This document shows positions 1 to 11,750 of a stretch of DNA of 64,000 bases, in pieces. The stretch spans positions 27,311,307 to 27,375,306 of the forward strand of contig NC_068343.1 in the NCBI RefSeq assembly GCF_014633365.1. Direction: 5' to 3'. Origin of the DNA: Diospyros lotus (Eukaryota; Streptophyta; Magnoliopsida; Ericales; Ebenaceae). A model generated the notes under the pieces. The model saw only the letters and a program-made list of their open reading frames with translations, was not told where the DNA came from and ran no database searches. How positions within the stretch are numbered: position 1 is the first letter of the stretch; every line of letters begins with the position of its first letter. Position numbers and translations under genes: made by a program.

Positions 1-1337
1 TATCATGTTGAAATATTTGAAAAAAATATTTGAGGAGATAATTATTTTGGAATTATCAAGGTGAAAATTGGGAGAGAAATAGAGAAAATTATGGAAAATT
101 GAGAAAAAATGGATTTTGATGCTCTTTAATTAAATATGGTGTTTAGGGAGTGTCGTGGCTCGAGGTTAAGTACAAGCACTAGTGTTTGTGATTCAGCACT
201 CATTTCGAGGTAAAAATCAGACTTTCTCGAATTCAGGTGAGTGGTTTGATTCTAGTTTTACCTTGTTTTTAAAGTGTGTTAAAGTGTGTGTAGTGGGTTC
301 AGGTGAGCGATTTTACCCTCCCGAGCTTAGGATGCACGTGATTGAACCAGTTCGAGTGAGCAATTGTACCCTCCAAAACTTGGGATACTATGCATCGATG
401 TTTTACTTATGTACATGTGGCTTCATTTGCATATTGAACATGTGGTATATTGCATTAACTATTTTTACTTGCAAAGTGTCGGTGCATGGCGTGTGATTTT
501 CATATCATCGGGGTATTGGTTTTTCATATCGTTGTTATGTCCATGGGGGACGAGATGGGTCTTCTTGAGAATGGGACAAGGTTAATCCAGGTGAATGAGT
601 GACACGATAGGGCATTCGAAGATTAAGTATGTCGTGGCAAGGTCAACCCCAACGGTGTGTGGAATGGATTTTCCACAGGAGATTGAGTATATCAGGGAGA
701 TTTCTCAAGTTAGACGTGTTGCATGTTGTCGTTTGTCTGTATATGCCATGCTTATATGTCTTTCATGCATTATGTAAACTGTTTCATGCCATCACATAGA
801 TGTTTTATCATCTAACCTGGATTATGCCCTTGGAACATTCAACGTTCCAGCCAAGGACTGCCACGAGGTCAAGGACATGGCCGATGGGGCCAACGATGTT
901 TAGTTCGATAGTCATTGTACCATTTTGGAAGTGTTACTTCTTTTTATTGGTATATGTATGATCGGTTGTATGATAATATTGTTATCATTTGATAGTTTGT
1001 AATACATATTTTGGTGTGGGAACACCTTATAAGGAACTCGTGTTAGGTCACAACATTTTGATATTATTTAATCCACTGCGTTATATTATGTCTCATTTAG
1101 TTTTAAGTCTATTGATTTTGTTAGTTAAATGAGCAAAACTGGGGTTCTCGAGATTTTTACCTGCATATGAAGATTGTTCTTGAAATCACCACGGGCGCCG
1201 GCCATTATATGCGATGGGTGTTTCATCTACATATGAAGATTGTACTCATGGCACCGCGTGTGACAGACTTGGAAAAAAAAAAAAGATTCCTGAGGATTCC
1301 CTTATAGTGACGCACCCGTGTAAGGCGGGGTGTTACA
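1..1337 (+). mobile_element. 3' part of a Tekay/Del-like gypsy LTR (probably solo)
   Basis: The stretch ends in GGGGTGTTACA and resembles the solo LTRs at 53064-55539 (same strand) and 49232-51704 (opposite strand). Shared landmarks are the dyad ATGTTTTATCATCTAA near 800, followed by a purine-rich block, then the terminal GTTACA. The left end lies outside the window, so I cannot tell a solo LTR from a full element. No coding sequence is recognisable. It interrupts the Copia LTR that continues at 1338. Confidence 0.65.
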
Positions 1338-1491
1338 TCATTCATATTAATGATTGGAGAGTTATGAATGAAGATATGACCTTAAATATGAAAACATATT
1401 TTATTACATATTTTAAGAATTACATCATTAGTCTCATAAATATAAATGTCAGATGCCATCTAAATCTAACATTAGAGCACCAGCATTAACA
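1338..1491 (-). mobile_element. start of the 3' LTR of a Copia element, interrupted
   Basis: Read on the minus strand the LTR begins TGTTAATGCTGG at 1491, directly after a purine-rich tract that follows the end of a Copia RNase H frame. The first 60 or so bases match the plus-strand sequence beginning at 52951 (TGTTAGTGTTAGTGCCC), so both belong to one Copia family. The LTR is cut at 1337 by the gypsy LTR. Confidence 0.6.
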
Positions 1492-1735
1492 ATCTCCAAC
1501 TTGCACTAATGCTAATTTACAACCTACAGGTCCTCATTGCATCATCTACTTGTATCTAATACCAGTCTTCTCAAGATGGCGATCAAGATGACTCTGTGGT
1601 AGTGCTTTGGTGAGTGGGTCCACGACATTCTCTAATGACGCGATCTTCTGCAACTGCACATCTCTACGTGCTATGATCTCTTAGATCAAATGGAAGCACC
1701 GCTTGATGTGTTTGGACTTTTGAAGATATCTTTTC
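1492..1735 (-). pseudogene. Copia pol remnant: C-terminal RNase H
   Basis: The minus strand encodes, from about 1731 down to 1545, residues resembling the C-terminal end of plant Ty1/copia polyproteins: KSKHIKRCFHLI, a stop, EIIARRDVQLQKI, then NVVDPLTKALPQSHLDRHL. In Copia elements this segment (usually KHIDxRYHFIRE ... DNxADPxTKAL) closes the RNase H domain just upstream of the polypurine tract and 3' LTR, and that order is kept here. One stop (TAA, where families have R/CGA) breaks it, and upstream pol is replaced by the Tat-like LTR at about 1736. It is a dead fragment. Confidence 0.75.
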
Positions 1736-2210
1736 GGGAAGTCCCTTGGGAAATTGTGGTACCCTGTCTCCCCGAGAGGCCTCTCTCAGAGAGATCCTCT
1801 CTGGAAGTCCCTCGAGAAGGGGACTCTTGGCGAGATCCTTTTGAGAGGAGTCCACCTCTCGGAGAGACATCTCTCTAAGCTTGTCATGAAGAAGCCAATA
1901 GCATGCTCTCCAAGGGTGTCTCTAAGAGGCCCGCATGTCTCCCTCAAGCATCAAAACTTAGATTATAAAAGGCAAAGTGCAACACTATTTAGGGGATCTA
2001 AACATCTGGTAACCTATTTCTATTCTCTCTCAAATTTCTCTTTCCAAAGTTCTTATGTTTCTTTTCGTGGCTTCTTCTCTCCCTACCTACTGACTTGATC
2101 GTCGGAGGGTCTTCGTTGGAGATTCTTCTCACAAGCCTTCTAACCCTCATCTTGTGTAATAGCTCTTCCGAAAGTCGAGGTCAAGTCAATCGTGTTCCCA
2201 TTGAGAGAGT
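1736..2210 (+). mobile_element. Tat-like LTR, first segment (with TATA box)
   Basis: This segment is full of CTCTCGGAGAGG-type short repeats. It has a TATAAAAG at 1964-1971 and, about 136 bases later, CGTCGGAGGGTCTT. The same arrangement (TATAAAAG at 58979, CATCGGAGGGTCTT near 59104) occurs in the 5' LTR of the Tat-like element at 58662, which identifies this piece as the promoter and R region of a related LTR. It continues at 4915-5083, 10708-10794 and 27373-27445 between three insertions. The left boundary is placed where Copia coding similarity stops and is approximate. Confidence 0.55.
1964..1971 (+). promoter_or_regulatory. TATA box of the Tat-like LTR
   Basis: TATAAAAG lies at the position equivalent to the TATAAAAG (58979-58986) in the better-preserved related LTR. 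Confidence 0.5.
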
Positions 2211-4914
2211 TGTAACGCCCAACTCCCACTTATGGGTGTTACTCGTGAATAATCAATTAACCATTCACTTGCTAAAGCAGTAATGAAGAGATGGGCTATG
2301 ATTCAATAAGAACCGTCCTAGGTGGGAATTAGGATTCGCCCTTCCCTTTGCTCCACTCAAGGATTTAGAAACATATCGAAAAGACTCCATGGAATTAAAA
2401 CCCAAAACCTTGGTGAAGCGTCACCCTTCTCTACCTCTTAATGAAAGCCAAGGATGACCTTTCCCAGGATTTGACAAAATTAAGCAACCCACTCTCGCTT
2501 AATTTAACTATGGCACAAGACCTTAACTATTAGAAAATAAATTTTAGCCTAATTATTAACCCATTTTCTCATTCTCAATAGCTTTAGAAAATATTTAGGT
2601 TAAATTGCTCTTGAAAAATTTAACAAATTTTTCCTTAGCCAAACTTCCGTTTATTTTCCCCTTTTTTTATTTAAAAATACACCAAATTTCCATCATTTAA
2701 GGAGTAAGTTTTTTAAATTCAAACATAAGTTTTCTCATCCATTTTTCCCACCTTCCAGGAAAGTACTCTTTTATTTTATTTTCCAACATATAGGAATTTT
2801 TTCCAAAAATGCCTCAAATTTTATATTAATTTAATAAATCTTTTGGAGGCTCAAACTCATATTTATTTATACAAATAAACTTGCTTTTATTCCTAAAATT
2901 CTAGGAATAGAAAAATAAATTTTTTAAAAAAATTTAAAACTACATCAAGGTGGCGGTAGCAACCTAACTGCGCCTTTTGAGCGCATAGGTCGCGCATGGG
3001 CCACACTCACCTGCTACGCGCATGCAGAACGTGTCGCGCCCGCTGCAGGCCAGTCACGCGTGCCAGCTGGCTACAACAGCCTACTGACCCCCCCCCTTTT
3101 TTTTTTTAAATATCCCATGCATTCCAAATTTTTAATTTATAAAAATTAAAACATAAACCCTCACATTCACCCAACATAAGGTCATACAACCATAAGGTAC
3201 TTACACAACATTCACCAAATTAGGATATATATTCAAGTTTAAACTCCATCAAACCCTTAAACACCATTACAAAATATGAAGGCTACACAACTAGTCTTCC
3301 ATACTCATAGCCCTTATCCCTTCTAAGATGCCCTTTCCCTTTGAGCTTTCACCACTTACAAAGAGGTTCAAAATAACCTTATGAGTTATTGCTCAGTAAG
3401 GGTGCAATGTAAAGCAAATGAGAGCATAAATAAACATGTAATGCGAGATGTAATGCAAATATGGGTAATCCTCTTAGCCTTCACAACCTTTTAAAGTGGA
3501 GACTTCAACCAACCCCTTTTACCCCAACTCCTAGTCCTCCTTATGACCAAAGGTCCACTAGAGTACACAATTGCATATATATACTTGCAAACACATGAAC
3601 TTATAACAAACATTTGCTAAACATGCAAGACCACCACCCATGGGGTCATCCTTTACCTTAACTCTTAAATGTTTTTCAAATGATTACTTCCAAGTACCTC
3701 TTTGGTTCCAACAACCTAAAGAGAATTTCTTCAAACATTAGAAGATTTCTAAAATTAAGAGATGAGAAGGATTAAGAAAACTTCTTTTCTTTTCGAAGAA
3801 CAACCGAGTATAAGAATCTTACCTTCCTTTCTCTTCTCCTATTCTTCTTCTTCTTCTAATTATACTCTTGGCTAAGAAATTTGGCCTTCTATACCTTCTT
3901 CCTCTTTATATTACCTCACTTTTCCTTTTTTTTTAATTATTTACATTCCAAGATTTAATCTAAACCCTTGGATTTTATTGGTTTGAGAGAATTAATCTCC
4001 ACCCTTCACTACGAGCACAATCCATGTGCTTAATAAACTTTTAATCTCATCTTTTGATCATAGAGGATTTAATCTCAACCCTTGAGAAGAAACATAATCC
4101 TTGGTAAAAAAAAAAAAATTAATCCTAGTCATGAATTTAAAATGGAGATTGAATCTCCACCTTTCTAAGAAGCACAATCTATGTGCTTAAAAAGAACATC
4201 ATCTTAACCCTTGATTCCTACCCAAGAGTTATCCCAACCATCCATTCTAATCCCTTAAAAATTAATTTTAATTATATTGACAATCCATGCCAATTTTTAA
4301 GACTCATTTGTGGCCCTTGAATCAACTCCTATTCCAATGCCATATCTCATCCATTTGATTCATCTTGAACTTTTAATTTTTCTCCCATTTATTTTAATTC
4401 TTCCATTTTCAACCATGATTGCATGGCCACCTTTTATTTTCCTTTGCATTTTCTTTATATAACATAATGATGGCTCTCATTAAAGGCAAGAATGACCTTT
4501 TTTTCTTTCTTTTCCTTTTAATTAAATCTCATTTCTCTTTTAATAAGATCTTGCCAAGTGTCACTCATACACTTAATTTAGCCATTTCTTATTTATTTAA
4601 TACCTTATCTTCTTCATTGAAAACTTGCCAAGTGTCACTATTTGACACCTATTTGGCCCCCAACCCACAATCTTGGCCATCCAATATTTCTCAATAAATT
4701 AATCAAAATTAAATCCTTCACATAGGATTTATTACATATTTTCACCTATAATAATTCTCTTTTAATGGGATAATATCCAAATTACCATATTACCCTTCTA
4801 GAGGTATCTCACATTATAACTTCCATTAGCCAACTTAAGACAATTTTGGAATGCCACATGCCTCTATTTTATAATTTATTTAATTAAATTCGTATTCACA
4901 CCTAGGGTGTTACA
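2211..4914 (-). mobile_element. solo LTR, gypsy (Tekay/Del-like family)
   Basis: On the minus strand it starts TGTAACACCCTAGG (4914) and ends GGGCGTTACA (2211). It is flanked by AGAGT (2206-2210) and AGAGC (4915-4919), a 5-bp target duplication with one mismatch. The minus strand carries TTGCACCCTTACTGAG (complement near 3395-3410), a motif also found in the LTRs of the 16.6-kb element. A GC-rich block at 2950-3085 sits in otherwise AT-rich DNA. There is no PBS, PPT or coding region, hence a solo LTR of 2704 bp. Confidence 0.75.
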
Positions 4915-5083
4915 AGAGCCCATATTCTCTATGTGGCCCTTGAAGCACCTTCCCGAAAGAGGCCCATTCTCTTTCTGGAAGCCAATCTACCCCTTTTCGA
5001 GAGGTGTATCAAACCCTTTCCGAGAGCCTTGAGCTAAATCGGATATCTAGCCAGCTGAACCTTCCGGGGGAACACGTTGGCCA
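4915..5083 (+). mobile_element. Tat-like LTR, second segment
   Basis: Continues the CGAGAGG/TCTCGGAA-rich sequence of 1736-2210 after the solo LTR. It is bounded on the right by another insertion whose target duplication is GGCCA/AGCCA. Confidence 0.45.
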
Positions 5084-5969
5084 TGTAACACCCCGCTCCA
5101 ACCGAGAGGCGTTATAAATGCAGAATAAACCATCATGAATTTCGGGGATATACTTTTTTCATAAACATAGCATCTGTACATGAATAGTACACCAAGTAAG
5201 TTCCCAGGAAAGAGAAGTGGGTCACATGGGACACACTTAAATACCAAGTCTTTCCTTAGCCAGAACTTTCCTAGACATGCACATCCATTACATAACACTT
5301 AAATCAGTAATTTCCCCGACAATTTCGATTACCTTCTCAGCATATCAAATTTAAAGACATAAAGCTAAGACAGGTAATATCATCATTAAACAAATGTGGA
5401 AGCTAGATCGAAACCTGATGTGATACATAACCGAAACCATCTTATACATAACATCAAAACTGTATCATCGTCTAACATCATCAAAATGAAATACATATAA
5501 TCTGAAATATATATACTATGATCCACCTACGAGTTACCGTCACTCCTCGACAATTCCTTTCCCTTTAGAACAGCTGCTACCACCTAGAACGTTAGAATAT
5601 TCCAGGAACAAAAGTCCAACATAAGATGATGAATCATCTAAGTGAGAGTTCAAAACGTTTTCATGAATGTGTGCAAGATATGGAACAACATAATATCATG
5701 ACAAAACCCGGCCCAAGAGAATCCCACATAGCACTAAACCCTAACCGGGAAAAATGTAATCTCTCTAAAGGCATCACAACCATATTGACACATTGGCAAA
5801 ACACAGTCCTAGCTTAAGAGAGAGCAACGTCAATGCATGAACCCGGGAACCACCCCGCCATCATTACGTTCCCACTCAGAAGCTTACGGAGCACACGTCA
5901 ACCTTAATCCTGGCCAAATGATGATCAACACTATCCACGTCCACCTTGGAAACAATACTACCGCGCAAG

Positions 5970-6082
5970 GAATCTGGGGTGGTGTCCACTCGCAACCCCC
6001 TCTTGCCAGTCCGAGGTGGTGTACACTCGCAGCCCCGCCACTTGTCGACCTGCAAGGGTGGTGTCCACTCTCAGCCCCCGTC
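5970..6082 (-). repeat. short tandem repeat in LTR (GGTGGTGTCCACTC units)
   Basis: Three imperfect copies of a GGTGGTGT(C/A)CACTC(G/T)CAGCCCC unit spaced roughly 40 bases apart. The complementary motif AGAGTGGACACCACCC appears twice at 54745-54805 in a sister LTR, so the repeat belongs to the LTR family. Confidence 0.65.
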
Positions 6083-6287
6083 ATAAGTGGGTATTTTCCC
6101 TTGGCCCGTTTCCCTAGTGCTACCACTTCAAGTGCCACCTCATAAGTTGACATCCCAACCCAAAAACACGCCAATGATCATATGAAACAACATTTCATGT
6201 ACATAATTTTATCACAAAATTCAATGCACATGCATAAACCATCTCGGGACAAACCCGTATGAAAATAACCATGATAGCTAAAACCAT

Positions 6288-8844
6288 CACTACAAAAAAA
6301 TCAGCATTTAGTGGCGGTTTTGAAAACCGCCGCTAAGTCAGCCGTCGCGGAGCGTTTAGAGGCGATTTTTTGCAGCCGTTGGAATAACCGTCGCTAAATA
6401 AGTGATTTAGCAGCGGTTTCTATAATATTTAGCGATGGTTTTGAAACCGCCACTAAAATTAAAATTTTATTTTTTTAATTTTTTTTAAAATTTTATTTTT
6501 AAAAATTAAAAAAAATATTTAATTTTAGCGGCGGTTTTAAAATCGTTGCGAAAATTAATAAAAAAATTAATTTTTTTAATTTGAAACCGCCGCTAAAATT
6601 AATAAAAAAAATTAATTTTTTAATTTTAGCGGCGATTTCAAAACCGCTGCAAAAATTAATAAAAAAATTAAATTTTTAATTTTAGCGGTGGTTTCAAAAC
6701 TGTCGCTAAAATATTAAATTTAATTTTTTAATTACCTACGCGGGCCAGCCCAGCCCGCGCCCGGCCGCTCGACCCACGCCTGCTACCCTAGCCCAACCCT
6801 TGCACGCCACATGGCCATCTGTGCGCGCCCCACGTGGCGATGCTGGAAATTAAATCCCAGCACCTTTCCCCTCCCCAAGTTTCGAACCCAGAACCCTTAC
6901 TGTGCACATGCGCGCGCGAATCACTTGATCTGCAAAACACCCCTTGACATATGTGGACATATATATATTATATACATTAGCAAAAATATATTTTATATAT
7001 TTTAAAAACAAATATATAAAAGAATAATAGAATAAATTAAAAATCTATATTAAAATTTCATAATTCTGAAAATAAGTTTCTAACAACTAATTTTATATTT
7101 ATTAAAATAAGTTTATTTAAATTTCAGAATTATATTTTAGAATTATATTTATAAATAGATTTTTAACATTTAATAAGTTTATTTATAAATAAATTTCAGA
7201 ATTATATTTATTAAAATTTCAGAATAATATTTTATATTTTTTTAAATTAGATTTTTAATGAATTTTTCTATTAATTTAAATGCAATTTTAAATTTATTTT
7301 TAAGATTTTATATTTAATTTTATTAATTTAATTTTTAATTATTTTCTTAAGCTAAATTTAATTTTTTAATGAAAATAATGAATTTTAATATTTAAGATTT
7401 TTATTTAATTTTAATTATATGATAATTATTAATATAAATTAAAACTCTTAAATATGAGTAAGAATAAGTTTTTTCAATAATAACAAAATTTAAAAAAAAT
7501 TAATTTTGATTTCTTCCATAGTCTTAAAAATGTGATATCTTAAATATTAATTAGCATTGAAAAACTGTAGCATTTGACAACTTTAAATAATTTTTTATGA
7601 ATTTGTTAAGACATCACATTTTCAAAACAATGATATAATTATTAAAGTAATTAATAATTAATTAATCACTACCTTTGAATTAATGCAAATTTTTTAGGGA
7701 AAAAATTCAACATTGATTGACACTTGGCAAAATACTTTATTTGACTATCATATTTTAATATTATATAAATATACATAGAATAAAAATATAAAAATAATAT
7801 TTTAAATAAATGAATAATTTTCTATGACTTAATTAATAGTTTAAGTTGTCTATTAATATTTCTTATAAAACTCATGCAAATTTAATACAAAACAATTAGC
7901 ATTGAAAAACTCGTATATTTAAAATTTATTATTAATTTTACAATAATTAGTATATATTATTTCAAAACAATTGAAAGATTTAAATTATTAATGCAACAAG
8001 TACTAAATGTAAATCATTAATGCAAGTTTTGGGAGAAAATTTTATTACTACTTATTACTTCAAAGCAATTGAAAATTTTAAATTATTAATGCAAATTACA
8101 AAATGTAATTATTAATACAATAAGTATTAATTGCAAATTATTAATTAATGCAAGTTTTAGGAGGAAATTTCTTTTTTCAAGACTATCCTACTTTTTTATA
8201 TATAAAGATGTAAATTACAAAATATAAATTACTAATACAATAAGTACTAAATGCAAATCATTAATGCAAGTTTTGGGAGAAAATTTTATTACTACTTATT
8301 ACTTCAAAGCAATTGAAAATTTTAAATTATTAATGCAAATTACAAAATGTAAATTATTAATACAATAAGTATTAATTGCAAATCATTAAATTTTTTAATG
8401 AATTTTGCGACAGTTTTGAAAATCGTTGTAAATATTAATTTAATTTTAATTATAAATTATTTAATTATTTTTTAATTTAGCGACGGTTTTTCAGAAACCG
8501 CCGCTAAATTAAATATTTTAATGAATTTTGCGGCGATTTCGAAAACCGCTGCAAATATTAATTTAATTTTAAATTTTAAATTATTTAATTATTTTTAATT
8601 TAGCGGCGGTTTCTCAAAAACAGCTGCTAAATTTAATTTTATTTTTTAATTATTTAATTATTTTCTAAATTCAGCGACGATTTTTTAAAAACTGCCACAA
8701 AATTGAATGTTTTAATGAATTTTACGACGGTTTTTCAAAATCGTCGCTAAAATAGTATTTTGCGGCGGTTTACAAACCGCTGCAAAATTTCATTTTTTGC
8801 GGCGATTTTAAAAATTGCCTCTAAAAATCAATTTTTTTGTAGTG
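6288..8844. mobile_element. non-autonomous CACTA element, decayed copy
   Basis: Begins CACTACAAAAAAAT and ends TTTTTTTGTAGTG, perfect terminal inverted repeats of the CACTA (En/Spm) type. It is flanked by CAT on both sides (6285-6287 and 8845-8847), the expected 3-bp target duplication. Just inside both ends are inverted modules of the form GCGGCGGTTT...AAACCGCCGC spaced by AT-rich DNA. There is no transposase or other frame. Many modules have lost CpGs (GTGGCGG, GCGATGG, GCGACGG), suggesting an older copy than the one at 36908. A GC-rich stretch at 6735-6930 is unlike the rest. Confidence 0.9.
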
Positions 8845-10707
8845 CATTCACATGTAGCAAAACATTTGCATGGATCAAATCAAGTTTTTAAGATTAGAAC
8901 AACTTGAAATAAACAATTTTTGGGGTAGAACAACTCACAAGTCAAAACCAAGTTTTTATACAAGTCGGAAAACTCACCTTTGACAAAATATCAGGATACC
9001 TCGAAAAGAGCGCACTACCTCGATTTGCGTGCCCGACCTCGTTTTTCATGCCAACCTCAAAATTTGCACAAATCACATCACTTTAATCCTCGAGGCACCC
9101 TAATCAACATTTAAATATCATAAATCTGATTTATCTCATAATTTCCTTATTTTCTTCATTTTTCTCTTATTTTTACCTCTAAAAATCTAAATAAATCCCT
9201 CCAAAGCTATTTTCTCCAATCTTTCTTCACAACAAATCATAATAAGCTATGAACATCAAGATAAAAATACTGGACTTACCCACATGGTGTGTTTTCACGC
9301 AAAACAAGGCTCTTGGATGCTAAATCCAAGACAATAGAAACTCCAAATCCAAAACTAATTACACAGGGACCTAGATCTTGATTTTATAGGAATTTCAAGA
9401 TTTTTTTGACAAATTTTCACCACCGGACGCGCACGCCCCCGCTCGCACCTACTGCTGGCACGTGTAATACACACGTCGGTCGTTTTCTTCGCGGATAGCC
9501 GCAACCAGCCACTCTTTTTCGTCTTTTTCTCCTCCGTCCGACCTCCGATTTGCTCCCCGTTTGATCCTACGCCTTCCTCTCTTCGACCTCTACAAGATTA
9601 TAGCTTCAAACGCGCCGATTGGAGCAATTTTTCAACTAGTCAAGCCCAAATTCCGGCCATGCCCGATTTTCTAATCAACCTTCGAATCTCCCTCATTTCT
9701 TGACGAAACTCGCTCAAAATTTCCAAAACTCGCCCTCTGGACATGGGGAATAATTGCCCCTTATCAGTGATGCTCGATTCTAACCAAAACATGAGCAATT
9801 CTCCCCGATTTCTCTTTTGAACCCTCGGCCAAACTCGGTTATTTATAGCCGAAATTGAACTTCGAAACGCCCATGGCTGCTCGACCCAAGGCCTTAAAAG
9901 CCTCACCCATCCCTTGGATGACCCAAAACCAGCGATAGTCGACCTTGAATGGCCGATTACAAGCCGCGCCATTGCTGACCAAACACGGTCGGATTTCTTG
10001 ATTTTTCGGCCACCTCGATGCACGCCGACGGTCAAGGCTTGGTCCTTGAGCTTCCCTGACCCGAGATCTCGAGATCCCAATGGTCGAATTCCCTTGGTCG
10101 GCGATCGGGAGGGTGTTGGTCAGCCATGGCTTGCTCCAATTTTTAGAAATTTCACTTTTACCCTCCAACTTTGACTTATTGCATTTTTGCCCCTTTTCTC
10201 AAGCCCTTGAACTTTCTGATAATTCCAAAAGAAATCTCATGCTCTGAAATCGTTCTTCCTCTTTTGAAGATTCTGAAAAATTATCGTTTCGACCTCCCTC
10301 CAGCCGATTCGGTAAACTTTAAGAAATTACACCTTGGCCCGAATTTTTGTTTGGCCTTTAATCCTTTTTGTTTCTTCCAAAAACCACTGAAGTGTTGTTC
10401 TACACACCAAATATGAATACTCTCGGGGTTCTGTTGACTTTTCAGAAGCCCCCTACAATAATTCGATTTTACAGCCTATCCCGTAGCTGCATTTTTAGCT
10501 GTACCGAAAACTATTCTCGATCCATTTTCTTTTGATGCCATAAATCATATCTCAAATTACTCGACACTGCCATATCATTCTCTTTAGGCATCTCGGCTCC
10601 AGGGTACTCCCGACAATCGATTCGGTCAATTTCTCGGGCTATTCTGATACCACATTTTTCTAATAAAATATTCATTTCTTAATTACCCCAAGTTCTCGGG
10701 TATTACA

Positions 10708-10794
10708 AGCCAGCTCTCTCAGAGAGACCATCTTTCTCTGAGAGACCTCTTCTCTCCACAAGAAATCCCTCTCTCCATGAGGCATCTTTCTCTC
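10708..10794 (+). mobile_element. Tat-like LTR, third segment
   Basis: CTCTCAGAGAGACC-rich sequence between two insertions. It ends at CTCTC (10790-10794), the left target duplication of the 16.6-kb element. Confidence 0.45.
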
Positions 10795-11565
10795 TGTAAT
10801 ACCCGGTATTACATGGTATTGAAAATAAATAAATTTTGGATTATTTTGAAAGGATCCCGGGTGGCCCGGGAAGCCCAAGGGTAAATTTCGAGAAACTAAT
10901 TAATAAAATTGTCAAATTGGCAGTTGGGAGTGCCTCGGGACTTGGATGTCCAGGGAAGAAGGCAAGGGATTGGTGAGCGTCTCGAGATGAGGATAATGAC
11001 TCTAGAAGCGGTCCGATCGGGAATAAATTTCGGAATAAATTATGTATAAGCCCGAGTGGGAGCCAATACCGAATAGTCGGAGGGGACCTCCTGGAAGCTA
11101 AGAGGACCCTAGGGGTGGTTCGATTTTCTGAGTAAGGCAACCCTTAAGTGTTTTCGAGTCGAATAAAGGTCCCGTGCAGGCACAAGGACGAGGTCGATAT
11201 TCCCGAGTAGCGGTCGGCTATTAAATTTTGATAAACCGAGATTTTGAGTGGTTTAATTACAATTAATTTTGAGAAATCAAGTTGTTGTGTGGTTTTGATG
11301 TAATTAATTTAAAACTTGGAGGGTGCAAGTGCAGTAAATGGTTCTTCAAGTACAATTATCCAAGTTCTTAAGTGGAATTATGGAGGATTTAGGGGTTTAT
11401 TGTGTAAATATATACATATATATATGTATATGCGTGGGCACCAAGCTTTCAACAGTGTTGTGATCTCTGAAATTTAAATCAGAGAGAGGAGCCGAGAGCA
11501 GGGGGGAGAGATCGAGAGAGAGCTTGCGAATGAGAGTGAAAGAGAGGGAGAGATGGAGGCCGAGA

Positions 11566-11750
11566 GAATCAAAATGCCCGATTGTTGCAGCCTCGTCTGC
11601 CACACTCGTTCCCTTGCTTCTGTTTCCTTCAATTCTTTTCCATGCGCTGCTGTCTATTCTTCTTCCTGTGCTTGCATGGCCGCGGTTCCAATTTTTCATT
11701 CTCTATCTTTCTTTTGCTTTCCGTCCATGCCATGCCGCTTTTTTCCCAAC
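11566..11750 (-). repeat. 185-bp internal LTR fragment at the 3' end of the Athila-like element
   Basis: Matches 16148-16332 inside the 5' LTR with equal length, no gaps and three substitutions that I can see. It lacks both LTR ends. On its right it joins pol in the codons for W-E-K, and on its left it abuts host DNA directly. Confidence 0.9.

Larger units (their letters stand above)
5084..10707 (-). mobile_element. solo LTR, gypsy (Tekay/Del-like), containing a CACTA element
   Basis: On the minus strand it runs from TGTAATACCCGAGAAC (10707) to GGGGTGTTACA (5084), flanked by GGCCA (5079-5083) and AGCCA (10708-10712). Without the 2557-bp CACTA insertion it is about 3.07 kb. It shares the ATGATGAATCATCTAA dyad (5625-5641), the GGTGGTGTCCACTC repeats (5970-6080) and a CpG-rich block (9420-9550) with the solo LTRs at 49232 and 53064. 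Short open frames around 9640-10170 are not conserved proteins. Confidence 0.75.
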
